DNA of 64,000 nucleotides from an uncultured Pseudomonadota bacterium (lineage in GTDB: Bacteria > Pseudomonadota > Gammaproteobacteria > Steroidobacterales > Steroidobacteraceae). Location of the stretch: assembly GCA_903884235.1 (NCBI GenBank), contig CAISEB010000020.1, positions 186,001-250,000 of the forward strand. Reading direction: 5' to 3'. Within the stretch, counting starts at the first letter, position 1. Each line of letters opens with the position of its first letter. Shown piece by piece: positions 35,801-44,517 of this stretch. The notes under the pieces are model-generated. The model had not been told where the DNA came from. It saw only the letters and a program-made list of their open reading frames with translations, and made no database searches. The position numbers and the translations under genes were made by a program.

Positions 35801-35815
35801 TCTCGGGATGGGCCG

Positions 35816-35980
35816 CTAGTCGTCGCCGTCCATCTCATCCGCGGGCTCGGACTGCTCCTGGGCGGCGCGGATGCTCCGCGGCGGCGCGAAGGGCGGCGGG
35901 AAGCCGACGAAGCAGATCAGCACCAGGATCGGCAGCACGACCCAGAACAGCGGGCGTCGCCAGTTCAGGGTGACGTTCAT
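35816..35980 (-). CDS. Small single-pass membrane protein, unknown function
   Basis: A 54-residue protein with a basic N terminus (NVTLNWRRP), one transmembrane helix (LFWVVLPILVLICFVGF) and an acidic tail rich in Glu and Asp. ATG 35980 with an AGGGG stretch upstream is preferred over an ATG at 36016. It is convergent with the SGNH hydrolase. I do not recognise a family. Confidence 0.45.
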   Translation of the reverse strand: MNVTLNWRRPLFWVVLPILVLICFVGFPPPFAPPRSIRAAQEQSEPADEMDGDD

Positions 35981-36301
35981 GGCCCCTTGGATTGAGTCGC
36001 GCCGGCCGATATACAAGCGCGACAGCGCCGGGCACGGGTTCCCCGGGGCCCAGGCGCGCAGGCGGCAGTGCGCCGTGGTCGCAGCGATGCTCTATATATA
36101 AGGTAACGCGCCGATTCGTGTGGGACCGGGACAGCCTGATCCTCTACAATGGCGGTACGCGTGGTCCCGGATGCGCAGCATGGCCTTGGCTGGCGTTTCC
36201 CGGTCCAGTACAGCGGCACTGAGTCCCGGGCCGCGTAACCCTGACGGTGATGCCAGACCCGGCGGAGGCTCTCGAAGCCCGCCCTGCACGAGACCTGAAC
36301 G
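35981..36301. other. Intergenic region upstream of the RND efflux genes
   Basis: No convincing gene is seen in these 321 bp. The stretch includes an unusually AT-rich run with TATATATA (36093-36100) and TACAAT (36145-36150), candidate promoter elements for the efflux operon, but no well-spaced consensus -35 box. No divergent TetR-type regulator gene is present. Confidence 0.4.
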
Positions 36302-37483
36302 ATGCGAGCCCACGATTCGAATTCGTCCCTCCTGCCCGGTACCGCGTCATTCGTCCGGACGACCTGCGTCCTGATCATGGCGCTCGGCGCCGCGGCCTGC
36401 GGCCATGACGGACAAGGACGCCCGCCGGGTGGTCCCGTGCCGGTGACGGTCGTGACGCTCAAGAGCGCGCCGGTCACCCTTGTGCGCGAACTGCCCGGGC
36501 GCACGAGTGCCTTCCGGATCGCCGAGGTGCGCCCGCAGGTCACCGGCATCGTCAAGGAACGGCTGTTCACCGAAGGAGCGCTGGTGCGTGCCGGGCAGCC
36601 GCTCTTCCTGCTCGATGACTCGATGCCGCGCGCCCAGTTCCAGAGCAGCAGCGCGGGACTTGCCCGCGCCGAAGCGGCAGCCGAGGTCGCGCGCCTTGCC
36701 GCGAAGCGGGCGACGGAACTCGTGAAGACGCACGCGATCAGCGAGCAGGACAACGACAACGCCCAGGCCGCATCGCGCCAGGCGGACGCCGAGGTTGCCG
36801 CGGCGAAGGCGACGCTCGAGGCGAGCCACGTGAACCTGGGCTACACGCGCATCACCTCGCCGATCACCGGCCGGATCGGTCGCTCGTTCGTGACGCCGGG
36901 CGCGCTCGTGACGGCCAACCAGGAAGCCGCGATCGCAACGGTGCAGCAGCTCGATCCGCTGTACGTCGAAGTCAGCCAGGCCAGCAGCGAGTGGCTGTCG
37001 CTGAAGACGGAGATCGCCGCCGGTCGGCTGCAAGGCGCGGGCGCCGGCACGCGGGTGGGCCTGCTGCTCGATGGAGGCGTGCGCTATCCCCAGGACGGCA
37101 AGCTCGAATTCTCCGATGTCACCGTCGACACCGGAACCGGGACGTTCGTCATCAAGGCGACGGTCCCGAATGCCGCCGGCACGCTACTGCCCGGAATGTT
37201 CGTCCGCGCGATCATCGACGAGGGCACTCGTGCGAACGGCATCCTCGTGCCACAGGTCGGCATCCTGCGCGACCCGCGCGGCGGTGCGACCGCATACGTC
37301 GTCGGAGCCGGCAACAAGGTGGAATCGAGGCCCGTCGTGCTGTCCCGGGAGATCGGCGACCAGTGGCTCATCGACGACGGCCTGAAGGCGGGCGACCGCG
37401 TGGTCGTCGAGGGGATCCAGAAGATCAAGCCCGGCGCCGAGGTGCAGCCGACCGAGGCCGGCGCGGCCCCTGCCGCGAAGTAG
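36302..37483 (+). CDS. RND efflux periplasmic adaptor subunit (MexA/AcrA-like)
   Basis: A 393-residue membrane-fusion protein that links an inner-membrane RND pump to an outer-membrane channel. A lipobox is visible near residue 33 (LGAAACGHD), so it is a lipoprotein. The lipoyl/barrel-sandwich halves flank a coiled-coil hairpin (about 100-165, Ala/Glu-rich), with TRITSPITGRIGRS and GTLLPGMFVRAIID as typical motifs. It is followed after 15 nt by the RND pump gene. No outer-membrane factor gene is adjacent, so a shared TolC/OprM-type channel would be needed. Confidence 0.9.
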   Translation: MRAHDSNSSLLPGTASFVRTTCVLIMALGAAACGHDGQGRPPGGPVPVTVVTLKSAPVTLVRELPGRTSAFRIAEVRPQVTGIVKERLFTEGALVRAGQPLFLLDDSMPRAQFQSSSAGLARAEAAAEVARLAAKRATELVKTHAISEQDNDNAQAASRQADAEVAAAKATLEASHVNLGYTRITSPITGRIGRSFVTPGALVTANQEAAIATVQQLDPLYVEVSQASSEWLSLKTEIAAGRLQGAGAGTRVGLLLDGGVRYPQDGKLEFSDVTVDTGTGTFVIKATVPNAAGTLLPGMFVRAIIDEGTRANGILVPQVGILRDPRGGATAYVVGAGNKVESRPVVLSREIGDQWLIDDGLKAGDRVVVEGIQKIKPGAEVQPTEAGAAPAAK

Positions 37484-37498
37484 ACCGGAGTCCCGCAC

Positions 37499-40400
37499 GT
37501 GCTGTCCCGCTACTTCATCGACCGACCGGTCTTCGCCTGGGTGATCGCGATCCTGGTCACGCTCGCCGGCGCGGTCGCGCTCAGCCGCCTGCCGATCGCC
37601 CGCTACCCCACGATCGCGCCGCCGACCATCTCGGTGAATGCGACCTATCCCGGCGCGTCGGCCAAGGTCGCCGAGGAATCGGTGACCCAGATCGTCGAGC
37701 AGGGCATGACCGGCCTCGACGGCCTGCTCTACATGTCCTCGAACAGCACCGCCTCCGGTGCATCGTCGGTCCAGCTCACCTTCGAGAGCGGCACGAATCC
37801 GGACATCGCACAGGTCCAGGTCCAGAACAAGCTGCAGTCCGTCACGCCGCTGCTGCCGGCCATCGTGCAGCAGAACGGCGTCAACGTCAGCAAGGCCGGC
37901 AGCGCCTTCCTGATGATCGTCGGTCTCGTATCCGAGACGTCGAACCTGAACAAGACGGATCTCGCGGACTTCGCCGCGACGCACCTGGTCGAGCCGCTCA
38001 GCCGGGTGAACGGGGTCGGCGACGTGCACCTGTTCCAGGCCAAGTATGCGATGCGGGTCTGGCTCGACGCGGACAAGCTGAAGGCCTACTCGCTGACGCC
38101 CGGCGACATCACCGCGGCGATCAACGCCCAGAACGCACAGGTCTCGCTCGGTGCGCTGGGTGGCACGCCGGCGGTGCCGGGCCAGCAGTTGACCGCGACG
38201 ATCACCTCGCAAGGACGCCTGCACACGCCGGAGGAATTCCGCAACATCGTCGTGCGCGCGATGCCAACCGGCCAGATCCTGCGCCTCGGGGACGTCGCCC
38301 GCGTGGAGATCGGCGCGGAGGCGTACAGCTCCGTGTCGAGGTTCAACGGACAACCCGCGGTCGGCATGGCCATCAGCCTGTCCTCGACCGCGAATGCGCT
38401 GCAGACCGCGAAGGACGTCCAGGCCCTGATCGAGGACATGAAGCCGACGTTCCCCGCGGGCGTGAAGCTCGTCTTCCCGTTCGACACGACGCCGTTCGTG
38501 CGCGCTTCGATCCGCGACGTGCTCAAGACCCTGGGCGAGGCGATCGTCCTGGTCTTCCTCGTCATGTACCTGTTCCTGCAGAACATCCGCGCCACGCTCA
38601 TTCCAACGATCGCCGTGCCGATCGTGCTGTTCGGCACCTTCGGCGTGCTGGCGACGCTCGGCTACTCCGTCAACATGCTGACGATGTTCGCGATGGTGCT
38701 CGCGATCGGACTGCTGGTGGACGACGCGATCGTCGTGGTCGAGAACGTCGAGCGCGTCATGAGCGAGGAGGGCCTCTCACCCCTCGAAGCGACGCGAAAG
38801 TCGATGGACCAGATTACCGGCGCCCTCGTCGGCATCGCGGTCGTGCTCGCGGCGGTGTTCCTGCCGATGGCGTTCCTGCAGGGGTCGAGCGGCGGGATCT
38901 ATCACCAATTCTCCGTGACGATCGTCTCGGCGATGGTGTTGTCGGTGTTCGTGGCACTGATCCTGACGCCCGCGCTGTGCGCGACCATCCTCAAGCCCGT
39001 CGCCAAGGGCGGGCACCTGTCCGAACGCGGCTTCTTTGGCCGGTTCAACCTCGCCTTCGATGCCCGCAACCTGCAGTACCAGGGGCTCGTGGGTCGGCTG
39101 ATCGCCCGCGCGCCGCGGACCATCGCCGCCTTCGGTGGCATCACGGTCATCATGCTGCTGTTGTTCTGGCGGCTGCCGACGGCGTTCCTGCCGGGCGAGG
39201 ACCAAGGGTCGTTCTTCACGATCGTCCAGACACCCGTGGGCGCGACCCAGGAGCGTACGCTGAAGACGCTCTCCAAGATCGAGGACTACTACCTCAACCA
39301 GGAGAAGGGCACGATCGACTCGCTGTTCACCGTGCAGGGATTCAGCTTCGGTGGCGGTGGCCAGAATTCCGGCATGGCCTTCATCATGCTGAAGAACTGG
39401 GAGGACCGGACCAAGCCAGAGCAGCAGCTCGGCCCGATCATCAAGCGGGCCTTCGGAGGCCTCGGCCAGATCAAGGACGCGATGGTCATCCCGATCGCGC
39501 CGCCGGCGCTGCCGGAACTCGGTGCCGTCGGTGGCATCACGTTCTACCTGCGTGACGAGAACGGTCAGGGTCACGAGGCGCTGCTCGCGGCCCGCAACGA
39601 GCTGCTCGGCAAGCTCGGCAAGAGCAAGCTGCTGGTCGGCGTCCGCCCGAACGGGCAGGAGGACTCGGCGCAGTTCCGCCTCGACATCGACACCGCGCAC
39701 GCCGCGTCGCTCGGCGTCTCCATCGCCGAGCTCAATAACACGCTGTCGGTCGCCTGGGGCGGCCGCTACATCGACGATTTCATCGACCGCGGCCGGGTCA
39801 AGCGCGTCTACCTGCAGGCCGACGCGCCGTTTCGGATGAACCCCGCGGATTTCGCACGCTGGTCGGTGCGCAACGCCGCCGGTGCGATGGTGCCCGTGAC
39901 CGCATTCGCAACGGGACACTGGACCTTCGGGCCGTCCGAACTGATTCGCTACAACGGCGTGCCGGCCGTGCAGATCAACGGCGACACGGCCCCGGGGGCG
40001 AGCTCCGGCGAGGCGATGGCCGAAGTGCTCCGGCTGGTCGGTGAATTGCCACCGGGGTTCCGGGTCGCGTGGGCCGGCCAGTCCTACGAGGAACGCTCGG
40101 CCGGTTCGCAGCGGCCAGCACTCTACGCACTGTCGCTGATCGTCATTTTCCTGTGCCTCGCCGCGCTCTACGAGAGCTGGACGATCCCGGCCGCGATCCT
40201 GCTTGCCGTGCCGCTCGGCGTCGTCGGTGCCGTGCTTGCAACCAGCATCCGTGGCCTCGAGAGCGACATCTACTTCCAGGTCGGCATGCTGACGACGATC
40301 GGTCTCGCGAGCAAGAACGCCATCCTGATCGTCGAGTTCGCTGAAGCCCATCGGCGCGATGGAATGGAACTCGTTGCCGCCACGCTTGCAGCGGTGCGCG

Positions 40401-40621
40401 ACCGCCTGCGTCCGATCCTGATGACCTCGCTTGCCTTCGGGCTCGGCGTCACGCCGCTGGCGATCGCGACCGGCGCCGGCGCCGGTGCACAGCGGGCGAT
40501 CGGCACCGGTGTCGTGGGCGGCGTGCTCGCCGGCACGGCGCTCGGGATCGTCTTCATCCCCGTGCTGTACGTGTCGGTGATGCGCCTCGCCGCCGGCCGC
40601 AACAAGACTTCCGTGGTGTGA
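37499..40621 (+). CDS. RND multidrug efflux pump, HAE-1 family (MexB/AcrB-like)
   Basis: A 1040-residue inner-membrane proton-drug antiporter of full family length. Start FIDRPVFAWVIAILVTLAG and motif GLLVDDAIVVVENVERVM contain the conserved aspartate pair of helix 4. Lys940 and Thr equivalents lie in SKNAILIVEFAE. The GTG start is 15 nt after the adaptor gene. Substrates cannot be predicted; relatives export hydrophobic antibiotics, dyes and solvents. Confidence 0.93.
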   Translation: MLSRYFIDRPVFAWVIAILVTLAGAVALSRLPIARYPTIAPPTISVNATYPGASAKVAEESVTQIVEQGMTGLDGLLYMSSNSTASGASSVQLTFESGTNPDIAQVQVQNKLQSVTPLLPAIVQQNGVNVSKAGSAFLMIVGLVSETSNLNKTDLADFAATHLVEPLSRVNGVGDVHLFQAKYAMRVWLDADKLKAYSLTPGDITAAINAQNAQVSLGALGGTPAVPGQQLTATITSQGRLHTPEEFRNIVVRAMPTGQILRLGDVARVEIGAEAYSSVSRFNGQPAVGMAISLSSTANALQTAKDVQALIEDMKPTFPAGVKLVFPFDTTPFVRASIRDVLKTLGEAIVLVFLVMYLFLQNIRATLIPTIAVPIVLFGTFGVLATLGYSVNMLTMFAMVLAIGLLVDDAIVVVENVERVMSEEGLSPLEATRKSMDQITGALVGIAVVLAAVFLPMAFLQGSSGGIYHQFSVTIVSAMVLSVFVALILTPALCATILKPVAKGGHLSERGFFGRFNLAFDARNLQYQGLVGRLIARAPRTIAAFGGITVIMLLLFWRLPTAFLPGEDQGSFFTIVQTPVGATQERTLKTLSKIEDYYLNQEKGTIDSLFTVQGFSFGGGGQNSGMAFIMLKNWEDRTKPEQQLGPIIKRAFGGLGQIKDAMVIPIAPPALPELGAVGGITFYLRDENGQGHEALLAARNELLGKLGKSKLLVGVRPNGQEDSAQFRLDIDTAHAASLGVSIAELNNTLSVAWGGRYIDDFIDRGRVKRVYLQADAPFRMNPADFARWSVRNAAGAMVPVTAFATGHWTFGPSELIRYNGVPAVQINGDTAPGASSGEAMAEVLRLVGELPPGFRVAWAGQSYEERSAGSQRPALYALSLIVIFLCLAALYESWTIPAAILLAVPLGVVGAVLATSIRGLESDIYFQVGMLTTIGLASKNAILIVEFAEAHRRDGMELVAATLAAVRDRLRPILMTSLAFGLGVTPLAIATGAGAGAQRAIGTGVVGGVLAGTALGIVFIPVLYVSVMRLAAGRNKTSVV

Positions 40622-40649
40622 CGCGTCGTAACGGCGCTGGAGCTCTCGC

Positions 40650-41105
40650 ATGAACAACGCAACTCGACTTCTCGCGCTCGCCGCCATCGTCCTGGCGTGG
40701 TCCGCGCATGCCGACGCGCCGAAGGCGCCGGCCCCGGCGCTGAAGCCCGCGAAGGTCACGGCGACGGACGCGCGTGCGGCTGTGTTCCAGCGCAAGAGCG
40801 CCGTCCATGAAAACGGCGCGGATGGCCCCACCACGGACGTCAGCCTCCTCAAGTCCCGGGATGGGCGCTTCGAGGCGGGTCTCTACTCGGCGGGCGCATC
40901 GGACCAGCCGATCGAGGCGTACGAGGAGGATGAATTCATGTACTTCCTCGAAGGTGGCGTCACGCTGACCTCCGCCGATGGCACGGTCCTCGAGGTGCAT
41001 GCCGGTGAAGGGGTCGTGATCCCGAAAGGCTGGAAGGGGCGCTGGACGACGCAGGGCTACAAGAAGTACTACGCCACCTACCAGAGCGGGCCGAAAGCGA
41101 AGTAA
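40650..41105 (+). CDS. Secreted cupin-domain protein (DUF861-like)
   Basis: A 151-residue protein with a signal peptide (NNATRLLALAAIVLAWSAHA) and one small beta-barrel of the cupin_3 (EutQ/DUF861-like) type: EEDEFMYFLEGGVTLTSADG and GEGVVIPKGWKGRW are the two conserved cupin motifs. Classical metal-binding His residues are absent. The role is unknown. It lies between the RND pump and fghA, 28 nt and 4 nt away. Confidence 0.65.
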   Translation: MNNATRLLALAAIVLAWSAHADAPKAPAPALKPAKVTATDARAAVFQRKSAVHENGADGPTTDVSLLKSRDGRFEAGLYSAGASDQPIEAYEEDEFMYFLEGGVTLTSADGTVLEVHAGEGVVIPKGWKGRWTTQGYKKYYATYQSGPKAK

Positions 41106-41109
41106 GCCG

Positions 41110-41955
41110 ATGAGCACCGTCGAAACGCTGTCCGAACACGCCTGCTTCGGCGGCCTCCAGGGCTACTACCGTCATGCGTCGAGCGAATGCCGGGCGCCGA
41201 TGCGGTTCTCGGTCTACCAGCCGCCGCAGGCGAAGGGCGGCCCGGTCCCGGTGCTGTACTACCTCGCCGGCCTGACGTGCACCGAGGAAACGTTCGCGAT
41301 CAAGGCGGGCGCGCAACGAATCGCCGCGGAGCTCGGGCTCATGCTCGTCGCGCCCGACACGAGCCCGCGCGAGCGGCTGCCAGGCGATGACGCGTCCTGG
41401 GACTTCGGCCTCGCGGCGGGCTTTTACGTCGATTCGACCGAGGCCCCGTGGTCGGCGCACTACCGGATGTACTCGTACGTCACGCGTGAACTGCCGGCGC
41501 TCGTCGCGGCCCGATTCCCGGCGCGCGCGGATGCACAGGGCATCTTCGGGCACTCGATGGGCGGGCATGGTGCGCTGGTGTGCGGCTTGCGCAATCCGAC
41601 GCTGTTCAGGTCGGTCTCGGCGTTCGCGCCGATTTCGGCGCCGACGGAATGTGCGTGGGGTCGCAAGGCGTTCGCCGGCTACCTCGGCGACGATCGTGCC
41701 GGCTGGGGGGCGTACGACGCGACGCTGCTCGTCGCGCGCCAGCCGCATCCGGGGGCGATCCTGATCGACCAGGGGTCCGCCGACAAGTTCCTCCTCGAGC
41801 AGCAGCTGCTGCCGGAGCGCTTCGAGGCGGCGGCGCGGGCGTCAGGCCAGGCCCTGACGCTGCGGATGCAGCCGGGCTACGACCACGGCTACTTCTTCAT
41901 CCAGAGCTTCATCGCCGACCACCTCGCGCATCACGCGCGATTGCTCGGTTGCTGA
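41110..41955 (+). CDS. fghA: S-formylglutathione hydrolase
   Basis: Esterase-D-type alpha/beta hydrolase of 281 residues that hydrolyses S-formylglutathione to formate and glutathione, the last step of glutathione-dependent formaldehyde detoxification. The nucleophile is in GHSMGGHGA, the Asp in IDQGSADKFL and the His in YDHGYFFI. No glutathione-dependent formaldehyde dehydrogenase (adhC/frmA) is adjacent. Formaldehyde could arise from methylated-amine use, but no link is shown. Its 3' end meets a convergent amidohydrolase 4 nt away. Confidence 0.9.
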   Translation: MSTVETLSEHACFGGLQGYYRHASSECRAPMRFSVYQPPQAKGGPVPVLYYLAGLTCTEETFAIKAGAQRIAAELGLMLVAPDTSPRERLPGDDASWDFGLAAGFYVDSTEAPWSAHYRMYSYVTRELPALVAARFPARADAQGIFGHSMGGHGALVCGLRNPTLFRSVSAFAPISAPTECAWGRKAFAGYLGDDRAGWGAYDATLLVARQPHPGAILIDQGSADKFLLEQQLLPERFEAAARASGQALTLRMQPGYDHGYFFIQSFIADHLAHHARLLGC

Positions 41956-41959
41956 CCCG

Positions 41960-43288
41960 CTACTCGGCGTCGGCGAGGACGGCCCGGCCCTCGCGCTTGT
42001 AGACGACGCCATCCTTCATGACGAAGGAGACGCGACGCATCGCGCTGATGTCCTCGACGGGGTTGCCGGGCACAGCGACGACATCGGCGACCTTGCCGGC
42101 GCTGATGCTGCCCAGGTCCTTGTCGTGACGCAGCAGTTCGGCGGCCCGGATCGTCGCGGCCTGCAGCGTGAACATCGGCGGCATGCCGGCCTGCACCATC
42201 AGCTCGAACTCGTGGCCGTTGTCGCCGTGCGGGTAGACCGCGGCGTCGGTGCCGAACGCGATCTTGACGCCGGCGCGGTACGCACGCCCTGCCGTGCCGA
42301 TGATCTGCGAGCCGATCGCTTCTGCCTTGGTCGCGATCGTCGGCGGGAAGAATCCCGGGACCTTGGCCTTCTCCGCGACGTAGGCCCCGGCGCTGATGGT
42401 CGGCACGAGCCAGGTGCCGTGCTCCTTCATCAGCCGCAGGTCCTCGTCGTTGAGGAACGTCCCGTGCTCGATCGAGTCGACGCCGCCGACGATGGCGCGC
42501 CGGATCGCCTCGGCGCCATGCGCGTGCGCTGCCACGGTGAAGCCGTAGTCGCGCGCCGTCGTGACCACCGCCCGGATCTCCTCGAGCGTCATCTGCGGGT
42601 TGTCGCCGCTCGTGCCCTCGTCGAGCACGCCGCCGGAGGGCATGATCTTGATCAGGTCATCGCCAGCCTTGTAGTGGAGCCGAACCGCCTTCGCGGCATC
42701 CTCCACGCTGTTGACGATCCCGTCCGCGGCGCCAGGGTCGCCCGCAAGGTCGATGCGCATCCCGTTCGTGTCGTCGGCGTGGCCGCCGGACGAGCCGATC
42801 GCGTGGCCCGCGGTGTAGATGCGCGGCCCGGGCACGAGGCCGGAATTGATGGCATTGCGCAGCGCCACGGAGTCCTGCAGCCTGCCATCCCCCATGTGGC
42901 GGACGGTCGTGAATCCTGCGAGCAGCGTGCGCCTGGCGTAGACGGTGGAACGCACCGCGTAGTCGGCGGCGTTCAGGCGGAAGCGCTCACCCGACGCGGC
43001 CGGGCTGAGCTCGTGCGTCATGTGCACGTGCGAATCGATCAGCCCCGGAAGGCAGGTCGAGGTAGACAGGTCGATCACCCGCGCGCCCTCGGGCGCCGAC
43101 GTGCCGGGCGTTACCTGCCGGATCTTGCGGCCGTCCACGACGATGGTCGTCGGACCGAGCAGGGTTCCTGCCTGCGCATCGACCAGGTGGCCACACTGGA
43201 TCGCCGTGGTGGCGGGGGCCGCGGTGCCGGCGAGTGCGCTGGCCGGCAGCGCGACTGCGGCGGCGAGCAGTGCGAAAGTGGTTTGCAT
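41960..43288 (-). CDS. Secreted amidohydrolase (imidazolonepropionase-like dipeptidase group)
   Basis: A 442-residue metal-dependent hydrolase with a signal peptide (MQTTFALLAAAVALPASALA). The metal-binding set is complete: HVH in PGLIDSHVHMTHE, the carboxylated-Lys region LIKIMPSGGVLDEG, HAH in FTVAAHAHG, SIEHGTF and the Asp in AFGTDAAVYPHG. Relatives include Xaa-Pro dipeptidases and arginine-carboxypeptidase-type enzymes such as Sgx9260. ATG 43288 has GGAGA upstream. It differs from the 5' window amidohydrolase, which carries an extra N-terminal domain. Confidence 0.82.
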   Translation of the reverse strand: MQTTFALLAAAVALPASALAGTAAPATTAIQCGHLVDAQAGTLLGPTTIVVDGRKIRQVTPGTSAPEGARVIDLSTSTCLPGLIDSHVHMTHELSPAASGERFRLNAADYAVRSTVYARRTLLAGFTTVRHMGDGRLQDSVALRNAINSGLVPGPRIYTAGHAIGSSGGHADDTNGMRIDLAGDPGAADGIVNSVEDAAKAVRLHYKAGDDLIKIMPSGGVLDEGTSGDNPQMTLEEIRAVVTTARDYGFTVAAHAHGAEAIRRAIVGGVDSIEHGTFLNDEDLRLMKEHGTWLVPTISAGAYVAEKAKVPGFFPPTIATKAEAIGSQIIGTAGRAYRAGVKIAFGTDAAVYPHGDNGHEFELMVQAGMPPMFTLQAATIRAAELLRHDKDLGSISAGKVADVVAVPGNPVEDISAMRRVSFVMKDGVVYKREGRAVLADAE

Positions 43289-43362
43289 CGGGCGTCTCCA
43301 GGGGCTTGTCCGGTGCACGGAGCATACGTTGCGGGGGAGCGCCGGCCAACGGGCGGCGAGGG

Positions 43363-43782
43363 TCAACGCAAGCGCTCGACGATGCCGGCCTCGGCCCGGG
43401 CCAGCGTCTGGATCCTCCATTCGCCCCGTTCCCTGACCAGCGTGAGCGTGACCGGCACGACACCACCGGAGTCGCTGCGGACCTCGCCCTCGAGGCGCCC
43501 GGTGTCGTTCTTGATTTCGCGGCTCGACCAGTGGGTGGAGGCGCAGTGGGCGAGCGGCCCCGAGCCGATGAATTCGACGAGCGCGGCGTCGCTGGCATGC
43601 GCACGAAAGTCCTCGGACAGGTAGACGCGAGCCGCGACCAGGTCCTGGCGCTTCACCGCGGCGAAGAAGCCATCCGCGCACTCCGTGAGCCCGAGCGTGA
43701 AGTAGAGGACGCTGCCGACCAGCCCGCCGACACACGACCCCACTCCGAGGAGCGCGAGGATGACGATCCACATCCGCTTCAT
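43363..43782 (-). CDS. Membrane-anchored hypothetical protein
   Basis: A 139-residue protein with an N-terminal transmembrane segment (MWIVILALLGVGSCVGG) and a soluble domain resembling NTF2-like/DUF4019-type folds (ADGFFAAVKRQDLVAARVYL, with a final VTLTLVRERGEWRIQTL). No function is known. It is 74 nt upstream of the amidohydrolase on the same strand. Confidence 0.55.
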   Translation of the reverse strand: MKRMWIVILALLGVGSCVGGLVGSVLYFTLGLTECADGFFAAVKRQDLVAARVYLSEDFRAHASDAALVEFIGSGPLAHCASTHWSSREIKNDTGRLEGEVRSDSGGVVPVTLTLVRERGEWRIQTLARAEAGIVERLR

Positions 43783-43853
43783 GGGCCGGCCCTCCGTGGT
43801 GAGCCATCATAGTCCGCGAGCAGGACGCGGGTCTCCACGGCGGCGACCGGCGA

Positions 43854-44186
43854 TCAGGCGTCCAGGTGCTGGCCTGGGCGGCCGGGCGACGACTCCCGGC
43901 GAACCGTCGACGGCACGGCTTCGCCTGTCGTTGGGTCGATGGACTCGGGTCGCGCGAGGGCGTAACCGAGCAGCTCAACTCGGTCCCGCGCATCGAGCAG
44001 GCGCTGCAATCGCGCGCGTTCAGCAGGGCGCGGACCCGCCCCGCCCCGCCTCACGCGACATGACGGCACATCCGCGCGAAGCCCTGCATCGGAACGTGAT
44101 TCGAGGTTGCCGCGGACCGCGGCGGGATCGACAGTGTCATGCGCACTCCCCGTGTCATGGCGTTGGAACGGAAGTCCCGAGGTCAC
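43854..44186 (-). CDS. Small hypothetical ORF downstream of the cobalamin riboswitch
   Basis: The reading frame is 110 codons from ATG 44186, but only the second half looks protein-like: LQRLLDARDRVELLGYALAR followed by PESIDPTTGEAVPS. A GTG near 44066 would give about 70 residues. A second short frame starting at ATG 44137, with a good GGGGAG site, stops after 29 codons. No family is recognised. It matters because it is the first substantial frame after the riboswitch in its direction; it may be a real small protein or the relic of a B12-controlled gene. Confidence 0.3.
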   Translation of the reverse strand: MTSGLPFQRHDTGSAHDTVDPAAVRGNLESRSDAGLRADVPSCRVRRGGAGPRPAERARLQRLLDARDRVELLGYALARPESIDPTTGEAVPSTVRRESSPGRPGQHLDA

Positions 44187-44287
44187 GCGGGGGAGGGTCG
44201 GCGAGGGGCGAGAGTGCGCGGACGGACGTCGCCGGCACGGTCACCACGCGCGATCGCCCACCGCGATCGATCAGGGCACACGTCACG

Positions 44288-44469
44288 GGCTGGTTTCCGG
44301 GCTCTGGAGCGATCCGGTTTCACCGGATCGGTTCGGCACCTTCCCGGCTCCCGAGGGGGACCCGGTGGTCTGTCGCCGAACTCATCACTCCACTACCGTT
44401 GCGGGGGCAGCGCCGGCATCAGACCGGCTTCCCAATTATCCGGTCCGACTCGGTCGGTCCGGCACCTGC
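44288..44469 (-). promoter_or_regulatory. Cobalamin (adenosylcobalamin-type) riboswitch
   Basis: Read on the minus strand, the segment has the ordered signature of the Rfam cobalamin element: a 5' GCAGGTGCCGG arm, GGGAAGCCGGT, the GCTGCCCCCGCAAC core (44410-44397), a later GGGAAGGTGCCG and the 3' GAGCCCGGAAACCAGCC closure (44304-44288). The paired hairpin GATCCGGTGAAACCGGATC lies in between. It points toward lower coordinates and begins about 50 nt after the bchO stop. The next frame is the small hypothetical ORF at 43854-44186. B12 binding would normally repress the downstream gene. Confidence 0.88.
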
Positions 44470-44517
44470 GACGATGCCATGGTAGGGCGTCGACCCGCGG
44501 CCCACAAGCCGGTCGCC

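Noticed and set aside
36991-39555. An 854-codon plus-strand frame overlapping the RND genes
   Set aside because: Arg/Pro/Gly-rich shadow of the pump reading frame with no recognisable motif.
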